From Frondihabitans sp. PAMC 28766 (GTDB lineage Bacteria > Actinomycetota > Actinomycetes > Actinomycetales > Microbacteriaceae): a stretch of DNA of 64,000 nucleotides. Positions within the stretch are counted from its first letter, which is position 1; every line of letters begins with the position of its first letter. Below the pieces are notes generated by a model that had not been told where the DNA came from, ran no database searches, and was given only the letters and a program-made list of their open reading frames with translations. Positions 16,183-24,097 of the stretch are shown one piece after another. Location of the stretch: NCBI RefSeq assembly GCF_001577365.1, contig NZ_CP014515.1, forward strand, positions 71,615 through 135,614, read 5' to 3'. Position numbers and translations under genes: made by a program.

Positions 16183-17270
16183 TGCCTGGAGTTCGCAGCG
16201 GCCTAGAGATTCAGCAGGCCCTAAAAGCCTTTGTCACCAAGTGGTCGGGCTATGCCGGCTCCGAGCGCGCCGAGGCACAGTCCTTCCTAAACGATCTGTT
16301 CGCCGCGTACGGCACAGACCGGAGCGAAGCTGGCGCTCTATTTGAGAGCTTTTCGGCCTCCGCCGGGTTCATGGATCTTTTCCTCCCAGGTGTCCTCATC
16401 GTCGAGATGAAAGCACCACACGTGCCGCTCGAGAAAGCCAAGGATCAGCGAGTTCGGTACTGGCAAGAGTCATCTGACTCCGCGAAAGACATCCCAGCTG
16501 CGCGGTATGTAGTCGCGTGCAACTTCGGTGAGTTTGAAATTTGGGAACCAGGTCGATTTCCCAACGAAGCCCGAAGCCGCTTCCCACTTTCGGAGCTTCC
16601 CGACCGATACGACGCCCTCCTCTTTCTCCAGTCGCAGACGATGGAGCCGGTGTTCTCGGAGCACCGCCGAACGTTGACGACTGATGCGGCCGTTCATGTC
16701 GCAGCCCTCTACACATCGCTAGCTGACCGGTCCGCGGCTCCCATTGATGAGATTCAGCGATTCGTCATGCAACTGGTTTGGTGCCTGTTCGCTGAGGACC
16801 TTGGCATGCTCGACGGCTACCCGCTTCAAAACTCCGTCGACGCCCTCCTCAAGGAACAACACCCCGACAGCGCCAAAGACATTGGCTACCTCTTCACTCT
16901 CCTGAACCAGAAGGGCAACCACAACCGGCAAGGCCGTTACGAAGGCACCCGGTACGTCAACGGCGAGTTGTTCCAGCAGCCCGCGGCTGTGTTCATGAAT
17001 CGCGACGAACTCGAGCACCTCCGTGACGCTGCCGAGTTCAACTGGCGAGCCGTCGACCCCACCATCTTCGGTTCCCTCATGGAAGGCGTCCTTGGGCAAG
17101 AGCGGCGGGACATGCTCGGCGCCCACTACACCCACGAAGCCGACATCATGAAGATCGTCTCGCCCACAATCATCCGCCCCTGGAGGGAGCGCATTGAGGC
17201 GACCACCACACCCCAGGAAGCGCGCGACCTCCTCGACGACCTGTGCGCGTTCCGGGTCCTCGACCCCGCC
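16182..17270 (+). pseudogene. MmeI-like type IIL restriction-modification enzyme, N-terminal part only
   Basis: The N-terminus has the nuclease signature in FMDLFLPGVLIVEMKAP: Asp65, nine residues, then Glu75-x-Lys77, the D-(x9)-ExK pattern of MmeI. The long helical linker follows (DEIQRFVMQLVWCLFAEDLG, GSLMEGVL, RRDMLGAHYT), typical of the family. Sequence homology stops at FRVLDPA, the first residues of methyltransferase motif I, where the SAM loop should follow. About 100 bases of unrelated DNA then lead to the IS at 17374. The remnant should lack methylation, so a functional nuclease part would be toxic; it is likely inactive. The frame continues to a stop at 17330. Confidence 0.85.
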
Positions 17271-17440
17271 TTTATGCGCAAGTCGGGTGTCTCAAGAGAC
17301 ACACCGGCTGAGCGGCTCCTGCTTCTGTAGATGGCTTGTAATTTCTCGTACTCACGCGCGGCGCGCTAGATTTGGGTCTGCCCAGGGTTTGGTTGTCACC
17401 TGACCTGTGAGGATTCGTTCTCGCTGGAAGGATGTTAATC

Positions 17441-17728
17441 ATGGCAAAGGCATACCCGAGAGAGTTCCGCGACGATGTCGTGGCCGTGGCCCGGAAGGGT
17501 CAGTCACCGCTGAAGCAGATCGCGAAGGACTTCGGGATTTCCGAAGGGTGCTTGCATGGTTGGCTGAAGAAAGCAGACGTCGAGGATGGGAACCGTCCCG
17601 GCGTCACCGCCTCGGAGCAGGGCGAGCTGCGAGCGGCGCGGAAACGGATCCGGCTGCTCGAGCAGGAAAACGAGGTGCTGCGTCGTGCGGCAGCCTATTT
17701 GTCGCAGGCGAACCTGCCGGGAAAATAG
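17441..17728 (+). CDS. IS3-family OrfA
   Basis: A 95-residue protein with an HTH (LKQIAKDFGISEGCLHGWLK) that binds the IS ends, then a leucine zipper (IRLLEQENEVLRRAAAYL) for dimerisation. The ATG at 17441 is used. The last sense codons lie on the heptamer GGGAAAA, where ribosomes can slip to make the OrfAB fusion. Confidence 0.93.
   Translation: MAKAYPREFRDDVVAVARKGQSPLKQIAKDFGISEGCLHGWLKKADVEDGNRPGVTASEQGELRAARKRIRLLEQENEVLRRAAAYLSQANLPGK
17719..17725 (+). promoter_or_regulatory. Programmed -1 frameshift heptamer
   Basis: G GGA AAA in the OrfA frame is an X XXY YYZ slippery site placed directly before the OrfA TAG. Slippage by -1 gives GGG AAA ATA and reads into OrfB. This is the standard way IS3 elements produce active transposase. 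Confidence 0.8.
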
Positions 17729-18636
17729 TCTTCCCGCTCGTCCGTGAAATGGCCGCGGCCGGGACCCCGATCAGGGTGCCGGTCGCGGTGGCGTGCAGGG
17801 TGCTGGGCCGATCGACCCAGGGGTATTACCAATGGTTGCGTGACCCCGTGTCCCAGCGAGACTGGGACGACGCGCATCTGATCGATGTGCTGCGGGAGAT
17901 CCATGCTGACGACCCGACGCTGGGGTATCGCTTCCTCAGCGATGAGTTAGCCGACCAGGGATCGACGGCGTCGGAGAACCGGGTGTGGCGTCTGGCGCTC
18001 ATTGCAGGGCTGCAGGCCTCCCACCACCGACGACGAGGCAAGGGGAACAAACCCGGGCCAGCAGTCCACGACGACCTCCTCGGAATCGTCGACGACAAGG
18101 GCCTTGTCACCCACGACTTCAGCACCGTCGCAACCGGACCGGACCAGGTGTGGTTAACCGACATCACCGAGCACTGGACTGCAGGCGAGGGGAAACTCTA
18201 TTTGTGTGCGGTTAAGGACTGCTGGTCGAACAAGATCGTCGGCTACTCCATCGATGCCCGTATGAAATCAGAACTCGCTGCCGCGGCCCTGCGGAACGCG
18301 ATCATCCTGCGCGCCCCGGTCGGAACCATCGTCCATTCCGACCGAGGTAGCCAATTTCGGTCGAAGAAGGTCGTGCGGCTTCTGAAGAATAATGGCCTCC
18401 GAGGTTCCATGGGCCGAGTCGGATCTTCAAGCGACAATGCCGCGATGGAGTCCTTTTTCTCCTTGCTTCAGAAGAACGTATTGAATACTCGCCGGTGGAA
18501 CACCCGGGAGGAACTGCGCCTCGCGATAGTCGTCTGGATCGAGAAGAAGTACAACCGCCGCCGCAGGCAAAGAGCCCTCGGAAAACTCACCCCGGTCGAG
18601 TTTGAGACAATGTATTCAGCCGCACACGCGGCCTAG
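17719..18636 (+). CDS. IS3-family OrfB (transposase, made by frameshift)
   Basis: OrfB has no strong start of its own and follows the slippery site. Residues in order: a linker with a DNA-binding helix (ACRVLGRSTQGYYQWL), then the rve core with WLTDITEHW (first Asp), HSDRGSQF (second Asp) and SDNAAMESFF (Glu). It ends with a basic tail RRRRQRALGKLTPVEFE. All catalytic residues are present, so this copy may be active and could also act on copy A. Confidence 0.93.
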   Translation, partial: GKIVFPLVREMAAAGTPIRVPVAVACRVLGRSTQGYYQWLRDPVSQRDWDDAHLIDVLREIHADDPTLGYRFLSDELADQGSTASENRVWRLALIAGLQASHHRRRGKGNKPGPAVHDDLLGIVDDKGLVTHDFSTVATGPDQVWLTDITEHWTAGEGKLYLCAVKDCWSNKIVGYSIDARMKSELAAAALRNAIILRAPVGTIVHSDRGSQFRSKKVVRLLKNNGLRGSMGRVGSSSDNAAMESFFSLLQKNVLNTRRWNTREELRLAIVVWIEKKYNRRRRQRALGKLTPVEFETMYSAAHAA

Positions 18637-18680
18637 AAAACCACCCACCCCCAGTGTCAACCAAAGTCTGGGCAGACCCC

Positions 18681-18959
18681 TCGGAGGCCGGCGCCCCTGT
18701 GCCGCAGCTCGTCGGCGAAGGTCAGCATGTTCTGCGTCGAGCGGCCAAGCCGGTCAAGAGTCGTGACGACCAAGGTGTCACCGTCGTGAATCGCATCCAA
18801 GGCACGGTCGAAACCCGGTCGCGATGCTCGAGCGCCCGACACCCCCTGGTCGATGTAGAGGTCATCGCGGCGCACGCCGGCGCCGAGAAGGTCTGCCTGC
18901 TGCCGGTCCGTGGCTTGTTGGCGGGTCGATACGCGGGCGTAGCCGATCAACTTGCTCAT
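18681..18959 (-). pseudogene. Serine resolvase, C-terminus removed at the IS junction (C)
   Basis: The ATG at 18959 follows a GAGAGGG SD. The catalytic Ser is in IGYARVSTRQQ, and TLDRLGRSTQNML is present. The frame enters IS DNA after LTFADELRHRGAGL, so the rest of the catalytic domain and the HTH are missing. It is not closely related to recombinases A and B. A candidate res site lies just upstream. Confidence 0.88.
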
Positions 18960-18976
18960 GAGGCCCTCTCGCTGTC

Positions 18977-19032
18977 CCATAACTAATGGTTGCTACCCGA
19001 ATCCAAGCAGTCACTTATGGCACATAGTTACG
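18977..19032. promoter_or_regulatory. Candidate res site upstream of resolvase C
   Basis: CCATAACTAATGG starts the region and CACTTATGG lies 30 bases on, giving inverted CCATAA/TTATGG arms. A third related block (CATAGTTACGG) follows. The block is AT-richer than its surroundings and starts 18 bases upstream of the gene, as expected for a resolvase site. Confidence 0.4.
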
Positions 19033-19278
19033 GGAATCGCGGCGAGTTGGATTTCCGGGAAAACGTCGTTGTGAGAGCGAGTGCCCGTGGGACAGCCCAA
19101 ATCCCTAGGGATATGAGACAGGAGCGCCGTGAGAGCGGACGCCATCCGGTCACTGAATGAGTAGCCCATGAATTGCCTGGAGTGCATGTCAAGGGCCAGG
19201 TTCGTCAGGCGGGCGTCATCCCAACTTCAACGTGCACATTGCAGCTGCTCCACGGCGACTTTTCATGCGAAAGAGTGT
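19033..19278. other. Spacer between resolvase C and the RHS immunity gene
   Basis: No ORF with coding character is seen. The stretch connects two divergent broken modules and is probably junction DNA. Confidence 0.3.
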
Positions 19279-19620
19279 TCAAATCCCGCCGGAGCCACGG
19301 GCAGTCGGGCTCTGACACGAAGGCGCGGTCCACGCCGCAAGGAGCTTTGCAGCAACTTCCTCCGTATCAACATTGAGCATTCGGTAGTCCTTCGTCATAA
19401 CCTCATCAAGCTCCGCAGCAAGTGCGGCAACCGTCACACCCCGTTCCAGGACGACGCTCAGCGGACTAACCAGGTCGTCGTATTCGGTCGGGTCTTGGCT
19501 GAATATGGGGTTATCGAAGACACCGATCGGATCCCAATCATGCAGAATATCGGCAATGAGCTTCTGCTGCTTCGTGAATTCAGCACGATCGTCGAACTCG
19601 CTAGTTTGAAAAAGTCGCAT
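19279..19620 (-). CDS. Putative immunity protein for the RHS toxin tip
   Basis: A 113-residue acidic protein (DILHDWDPIGVFDN, then EYDDLVSPLSVVLERG and LAAELDEVM) resembling the small all-helical immunity proteins that follow polymorphic toxins. The ATG is three bases after the RHS stop, and its GGAGG SD is formed by the last RHS codons. The C-terminal 20 residues (from AAWTAPSCQ) look unlike the rest and may come from a frame change. Binding to the upstream toxin tip is inferred from position. Confidence 0.7.
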   Translation of the reverse strand: MRLFQTSEFDDRAEFTKQQKLIADILHDWDPIGVFDNPIFSQDPTEYDDLVSPLSVVLERGVTVAALAAELDEVMTKDYRMLNVDTEEVAAKLLAAWTAPSCQSPTARGSGGI

Positions 19621-19623
19621 AAC

Positions 19624-21129
19624 TTACCTCCGAGTAACTGTGATTACATCGCCGTACATATTTACGATTACACGAAGATTGCGCGCGGTGTATATGCGTG
19701 TTCCATTTCTACCCTTGGATACTGAACCGCGCTCGATTGTCTGATCGATGCTGTCTTGCGATGCGCGTCCTTGACCTATCCTCTTAGCCAGGTGAGATTC
19801 CATCTCGTCTTGGCGCTCCCGAGCGGCAAGGTCGGCACGCTCGGCAGCTTCCCTACGCTCCTTCGCCTTCTCAGTGGACCGTTCCTCGTACGCTCGTTCT
19901 TCCTCAGCCCTCTGCTCTGCCAACGCCTTGGCTCGTGCGGCCTTTGCTTGCGTACCCTCTTCTGACCCGCCGCCCCGACCCTCACCCATCGTGTTCTTGA
20001 GCGTGTTGCTCTCGTCCTTTCCGGAGACGTCGCTCGCACCAATGGGGTCGGCCGGGTAGACATATGGATTGGAATTGCCGCCGTAGATGGGGTCGGTGCT
20101 GAGGAACCTGCCGGTGTTGGGGTCGTAGAGGCGGACTCCCATGAGGACGAGGCCGGACAGGGAGTTGTCGGAGCGTTTCTGGCTGCCGAGCCATCCGTAG
20201 CTGGTGCTGCCGGTGGATGCGGTCCGGTCGATTCCGTATTCCGTGGATTCGTTGTAGGAGCCGGTTTGGATCCCGGTATCAGTGGTGGCATCAAGGGCGG
20301 TCGCAACGATGTCGCCGTGCATGTTCGCCAGCTCCAGGGTCACCGCACCCGTCTGGTCCTCGGATGCCGCATAGCCGCCGTCGATCCCATCGAGCGACCG
20401 GTTCCAGTTGCTGCCGCCAGTCGAGGACCAGGTGGGGCTATCCGAGTCGCCGGAGTAATGGTTGGTGGTCGTGGTCGCCCCATTGACGGTGGTGGCGATG
20501 CGGTCCTGTTCAGGGTCGAGACCGTAGGAGAGGCTGCCGGCGCCTTGGGTTTCGGTGTTCACCATGTCATTGCTGTAGTAACCGACGGTCAGATTTCCGG
20601 CGTCGGAGGCGTATTGGCCGACCCCGGCAGCGTCTACGGCGGGCACGGTGGTGGTGCGGCCGAAAGCGTCGTACGCGTACCCGGCGTTGGTGATTCGATC
20701 GGCCTGGTCGTACGTGCTGTTTACCGTCGTCGGCGCGGTCGACGTGGAGCACGCCCCCGTATTGCCGGCCGCATAGGCGGCCAGACTCGTGCGGTTGGAG
20801 TCCGCGTCGAACGCGTACTGCCGGGTGGCGCAGGTCGTCGCCTGCCCGGTGCTGACGGAGTCTTGGACGGTAGTGAGGCGGTCGTCTTGGTCGTAGGTGA
20901 AGTGCTGCGTCGACACCGGTGACGTCTGACCGGTGATCTGACTCTCGAGGCCGCGGGTTTCGGTGAAGTTCATCCACGTCGACCCGCCCATCGCATACGC
21001 CAACGAGGTTGCAGCTCCCGTGTTGTCGAAAGTCGACGCAGCGGTCAGTCCGTTCGGGTAGGGGGCGTTCGAGAAAACGGAGCTTGAACTACGGTAAGCC
21101 GGAAAATGTCGCTCATCCAGCCGCCCCAA
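19624..21129 (-). CDS. RHS-repeat protein, 5'-truncated, with C-terminal toxin domain
   Basis: The readable part has degenerate YD repeats (FTYDQDDRLTTVQD, YAYDAFGRTT) and then the hyperconserved core end (GVRLYDPNTGRFLSTDPIYGG). A variable tip of about 130 residues follows. The tip has a charged helix (EERAYEERSTEKAKERREAA) and a compact end (SHLAKRIGQGRASQDSIDQT, then TRIYTARNLRVIVNMYGDVI). That end resembles DUF4258/BECR-fold RNase tips. There is no signal peptide or N-terminal cage, and the only start is a poor TTG at 21129, so this is an orphan C-terminal cassette. Confidence 0.8.
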   Translation of the reverse strand: MGRLDERHFPAYRSSSSVFSNAPYPNGLTAASTFDNTGAATSLAYAMGGSTWMNFTETRGLESQITGQTSPVSTQHFTYDQDDRLTTVQDSVSTGQATTCATRQYAFDADSNRTSLAAYAAGNTGACSTSTAPTTVNSTYDQADRITNAGYAYDAFGRTTTVPAVDAAGVGQYASDAGNLTVGYYSNDMVNTETQGAGSLSYGLDPEQDRIATTVNGATTTTNHYSGDSDSPTWSSTGGSNWNRSLDGIDGGYAASEDQTGAVTLELANMHGDIVATALDATTDTGIQTGSYNESTEYGIDRTASTGSTSYGWLGSQKRSDNSLSGLVLMGVRLYDPNTGRFLSTDPIYGGNSNPYVYPADPIGASDVSGKDESNTLKNTMGEGRGGGSEEGTQAKAARAKALAEQRAEEERAYEERSTEKAKERREAAERADLAARERQDEMESHLAKRIGQGRASQDSIDQTIERGSVSKGRNGTRIYTARNLRVIVNMYGDVITVTRR

Positions 21130-21509
21130 CAGGCCATCTTGTTCCGAGAAGCTGGGGACGAATCTTGGGCGGCCTCAAAACCCGTCGTCGACGCCTTCAT
21201 TCGAGAAAATGATTCCGAGTGGGGGTTGTGAGAGCTGCGGATCCGCAGCAATCCAAGGGTCAGGGCGTTGGTGCTGGCGGGCTATTGCTCTCCTCGGTTG
21301 CGAGAAATGGGCTCCGCGGGATCCGAAAGCCGCTTGGCGTAGGTCAAGCTCCGAATTCTCAAGCGACCCCGGGAGGGAGTTCCGAAGAGTACCCGGGCCG
21401 AGAATTCGCGGGCGAGTTGAAAGAGGGTCTACGCGTGCCTCCGCGTTGGGGCTGACACTGCTGGAGCTGGCGATATCGACGGCCCCGATGCGATTAGCCG
21501 GCCGCAGTC
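21130..21509. other. Junction DNA between the RHS cassette and the recombinase remnant
   Basis: No intact gene is visible. The stretch includes one Tn3-type terminal repeat (21333-21370) and a second, weaker GAGAATTCG block near 21397. It probably records several past insertions. Confidence 0.45.
21333..21370 (-). repeat. Orphan 38-bp Tn3-family terminal inverted repeat
   Basis: Read on the minus strand it starts GGGGTCGCTTGAGAATTCGG and ends ACGCCAAG, close to both ends of the element at 7818-8127. The element it once bounded would extend to the left. No matching partner end is seen nearby. Confidence 0.65.
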
Positions 21510-21623
21510 GTGAGTGCCCTCCCCACCGATACCCGGCCGATGCCGTCCGCCACCGCGTACGACGTCCTGCCGCAGTCCGATGCCTTTACCCAAAGCAGGC
21601 AGGGCGAAGGTGCCGATTCGTGA
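21510..21623 (+). pseudogene. C-terminal remnant of a serine recombinase related to B
   Basis: The frame reads VSALPTDTRPMPSATAYDVL and continues to a TGA. Recombinase B ends LPADNRPLPSVAAYDALLPS and also runs to a TGA. The catalytic domain and HTH are gone. The DNA after the stop is also related to the DNA after recombinase B (hairpin, then similar sequence to about 21710). Confidence 0.7.
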
Positions 21624-21662
21624 AGAGAAGTGCGGACATTTCGTTGTCCGCACTTCTCTTCA
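21621..21662. repeat. Perfect 18-bp hairpin at the recombinase-remnant stop codon
   Basis: TGAAGAGAAGTGCGGACA, a 6-nt loop, and the exact complement. It matches the position of the imperfect hairpin at 2978-3019, sharing TGAAGAG and GCGGACA. No U-tract follows. A recombination or replication-related site is as likely as a terminator. Confidence 0.7.
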
Positions 21663-21778
21663 CAAGCCCCGAAAGTACGCCGGCCTCTGTGCACTCCACT
21701 ACGGACATCGACACGGTGGTCGTCCGGCTTGCGCGCGCGGACGAGGCAACCGATTGGACAGGAGTCCCGAATGTCTTC

Positions 21779-23047
21779 TCAGTGTTGTCGGAGTTGCGTG
21801 GTTCGGCGGCGGCGTGATGCCCAGAGGAGACCGAAACCTGCGGAAAGAAGCAGGGCTGCTGCGGTGAGCGGGGCGGCCGGGTTGCTGCCCGTGAAAGCCA
21901 GCTCACCCGTCCCTGTCGACCCGCTCCCGGAGCTCCCCGAAGAGGAAGTCGTCGAGGCCGGAACAGCCGCTGTCGGCGTCGGCGTGGGCGTGGCCGTGGG
22001 CGTCGGCGTCGGCGTCGGCGAGGTTACGGCTGCAGCGTTCACGGTGACCGTGTAGATCGCGGACACGGACGGGAGCGACCCGTTCGACGCGGTGATCGTG
22101 ACAGACGTCGATCCCGCTGTTTTGGGCGTGCCCGTGATCTCACCTGTCGTCGCGTTCAGGGTCAAGCCGGTAGGAAGGCTACCTGAACTGACCTTGTACG
22201 TCGGCGACGGTGTCCCGGTCGACATCACGGTGAAGTGGTACGCCGTTCCGACGGTCGCCGAGGTGGGGGCGCCGGAGGTGATCGCGGGACTGGGCGTCGT
22301 CACGGGAGCACTACCGGGCGCACACCCCGTGGGAGTGGTGATCGTGTTGGTGTCAAGAGTCACGGCACCGTTGTTGGCCAGGAGTCGGCCGATCACGGTG
22401 GCACCGGTGGTAGCGGTAATGGACTGCTTAGCCAGGATGGTGCCTTGGAAATGGGCTGCGCTCCCGAGAGTCGCCGAGCTTCCCACCTCCCAAAACACGT
22501 TGCACGCCGACGCGCCTCCGGTCAGGGTGATCCGGGTACCGGACCCGATCGTGAGAGTGCTGGCGGCTTGGAACACCCACACCGAATCTGCCGTCCCCGC
22601 CAGGGTGAGGGCGCCGTTGTTCGACAAGGCGAGCGTCCCACCCGAGTAGACACCCTGGCCAAGAGAAAGACCGTTCAGTTGGCGGAGCCCGGAAGTTGTC
22701 GGGGTCAAACTGGCGGCGGCGTTGAAAGCGGTGGTCGTGTCGGCCTCCGCGCCGGTGGCGACCGCGTCGGTCTGGTGCACGGTCCCGGTCAGGGTTCCCG
22801 GCGGGAAACCAGTGATCGACGTACCCGGCGACACCCCAACATCACCGGCGATGACCGAGGGTCCAGTGTTCGTGACGGTGCTCGCCCCGAGAACACCAAA
22901 CGGTGCCGCCGTTCCGAGATCGATCGGCCCAGCAAGGGTCGTAGCGGCTTGTGCATTCCCGGCAGCCGAGACGCTGAGGATCACACCCAGGATGATGGCT
23001 GTCCCAGCGGTAGGTACTGTCCGGCGAATGGTTGATCTGGTGAACAC
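21779..23047 (-). CDS. Ice-binding-like (DUF3494) surface protein with sortase signal
   Basis: A 422-residue exported protein. The GTG at 23047 follows AGGGG and gives a signal peptide (GTAIILGVILSVSAAGNAQA). Residues about 35-245 are a DUF3494 beta-solenoid (LGTAAPFGVLGASTVTNTG, VFWEVGSSATLGSAAHFQGT). This is the ice-binding fold, although many members have other adhesive roles. An Ig-like domain of the putative-Ig type follows (GSLPTGLTLNATTGEITGTP), then a long PT-repeat linker, LAFTG, a membrane span and RRRR. Sortase E-type anchoring to the cell wall is expected. Confidence 0.9.
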   Translation of the reverse strand: MFTRSTIRRTVPTAGTAIILGVILSVSAAGNAQAATTLAGPIDLGTAAPFGVLGASTVTNTGPSVIAGDVGVSPGTSITGFPPGTLTGTVHQTDAVATGAEADTTTAFNAAASLTPTTSGLRQLNGLSLGQGVYSGGTLALSNNGALTLAGTADSVWVFQAASTLTIGSGTRITLTGGASACNVFWEVGSSATLGSAAHFQGTILAKQSITATTGATVIGRLLANNGAVTLDTNTITTPTGCAPGSAPVTTPSPAITSGAPTSATVGTAYHFTVMSTGTPSPTYKVSSGSLPTGLTLNATTGEITGTPKTAGSTSVTITASNGSLPSVSAIYTVTVNAAAVTSPTPTPTPTATPTPTPTAAVPASTTSSSGSSGSGSTGTGELAFTGSNPAAPLTAAALLLSAGFGLLWASRRRRTTQLRQH

Positions 23048-23378
23048 GGAAGGCCCCTGCCAACGTCGTGATGCCGGACTCCGGGCCCCTGCCCGAAAGC
23101 CCCGCGAATATGATCGCCCGAAAACATCGAGCACCAAAATAGGTGACGAGGCAGCGTAACGCCCCGCGTCGACCCCGCCCTGATCAGGGTCCCGGCTACC
23201 ACCGCGCATCAGCACGGCTCTTCCCTCTTGAGACTAGGCGCACTCGTAGGAAGCGCATTCCCCCCAAACGGGGGCGCTGATCAGCACCTGCCCTGGACAG
23301 GTGATCAAAATGGCGAGGACCGCACGCTAAGGGTTCCCGAGCGTGCGGGTTCAGCGGCGTCGGCGCTAGCTTGATCCG
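23048..23378. other. Intergenic region with two hairpins
   Basis: The region lies between two divergent genes. It has CACCTG-(7 nt)-CAGGTG near 23285-23303, flanked by TGATCA sequence, and a 9-bp stem CCGCACGCT/AGCGTGCGG at 23320-23348. No ORF stands out. The hairpins may be regulatory for either gene. Confidence 0.35.
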
Positions 23379-23738
23379 ATGTGGGAATCCGAGGCCAACG
23401 AGTATGCGCCGATTCGAGAAGCGGAACTGGAACTGCTGTCCTCGAGTGCACGACACGACCGAAAGCGACTCGCGGTCATCCTGTCACCTGACTTCGCGGA
23501 GATTGGTCGGTCGGGCCGCCGCTGGACCCGGGATGAAATCGTCGCATCACTTGGCGGCGAGGCAATCCGCGACGCACCGATCACATCCGACTGGCTGTTC
23601 AATCGTGTCGGCCCCAACCTGGTCCTCGTGAACTACATCATTCACCAAGACGGCTATGAAAGCCGGCATTGTTCCCTCTGGGAAATGCCAGGCCCTGTCC
23701 TTCGGTATCACCAGGGCACGCCCATCCCCGTTCGGTAG
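23379..23738 (+). CDS. NTF2-like (DUF4440) protein
   Basis: A 119-residue protein with EAELELLSSSARHDRKRLAV and LSPDFAEIGRSGRRWTRDEI at the start, the usual opening of DUF4440/SnoaL-like folds, ending in VLRYHQGTPIP. Such small alpha+beta cones bind small ligands or act as enzymes. The ligand is not evident. An ATG-like start follows a purine-poor leader, so the exact start is uncertain. Confidence 0.75.
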   Translation: MWESEANEYAPIREAELELLSSSARHDRKRLAVILSPDFAEIGRSGRRWTRDEIVASLGGEAIRDAPITSDWLFNRVGPNLVLVNYIIHQDGYESRHCSLWEMPGPVLRYHQGTPIPVR

Positions 23739-24097
23739 GGATTGGTAACCGTGCATGCTCTGACGTCGCCATTCAGTGCCCGATCGGCCGGACGACAAGC
23801 TTCCCATCGGGAGACAAACCCGTACCCCGTCTGGGGTCCTTGACGGTGGCCGGGAAGGAATTCGAGGGTTCGATGCTGCCGAATGGTTCCGGGGTCGGTC
23901 ACGATCCCATCACGGCGGCCAGGAAAACCCTGGTTCTACAGGCCTCGTCGTCCCAGAGGGCAGGTACACCCCCGTCCTGGGGCGTTGGGGTACGTCCTGG
24001 CGTACCTAGGCTTCGAATGAGCGACGGCACCAGCCAGCGCGGCATGACCTCTTACGGTGCATTACCCGGAGGAGTCCACCACGACCCCCAGGGAACC
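23739..24097. other. 359-bp region without a clear gene
   Basis: No intact CDS. A minus-strand frame around 23780-23880 (PRRGTGLSPDGKLVVRPIGH before a stop) looks like the tail of a lost gene but has no start. The 3' part should contain the promoter of the sigma factor gene. Confidence 0.3.

Larger units (their letters stand above)
17374..18680 (+). mobile_element. IS3-family insertion sequence, complete (copy B)
   Basis: The ends are matched inverted repeats: GGGTCTGCCCAGGGTTTGG on the left and the near-complement ending GGGCAGACCCC on the right. It carries OrfA and OrfB in the -1 relation. Flanking bases (GATTT left, TCGGA right) show no target duplication, and different truncated genes lie on the two sides (MmeI-like and resolvase). 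This suggests recombination with another copy, such as copy A at the left edge, rather than a simple insertion. Confidence 0.92.

Noticed and set aside
21950..22020. Dense GTCGGCGTCGGCGTG repeats
   Set aside because: They are the coding sequence of the Pro-Thr linker of the ice-binding protein and need no other explanation.
23739..24097. Possible minus-strand gene ending PDGKLVVRPIGH
   Set aside because: There is no start codon or ribosome binding site, and a stop lies a few dozen codons upstream. It may be a remnant but cannot be named.
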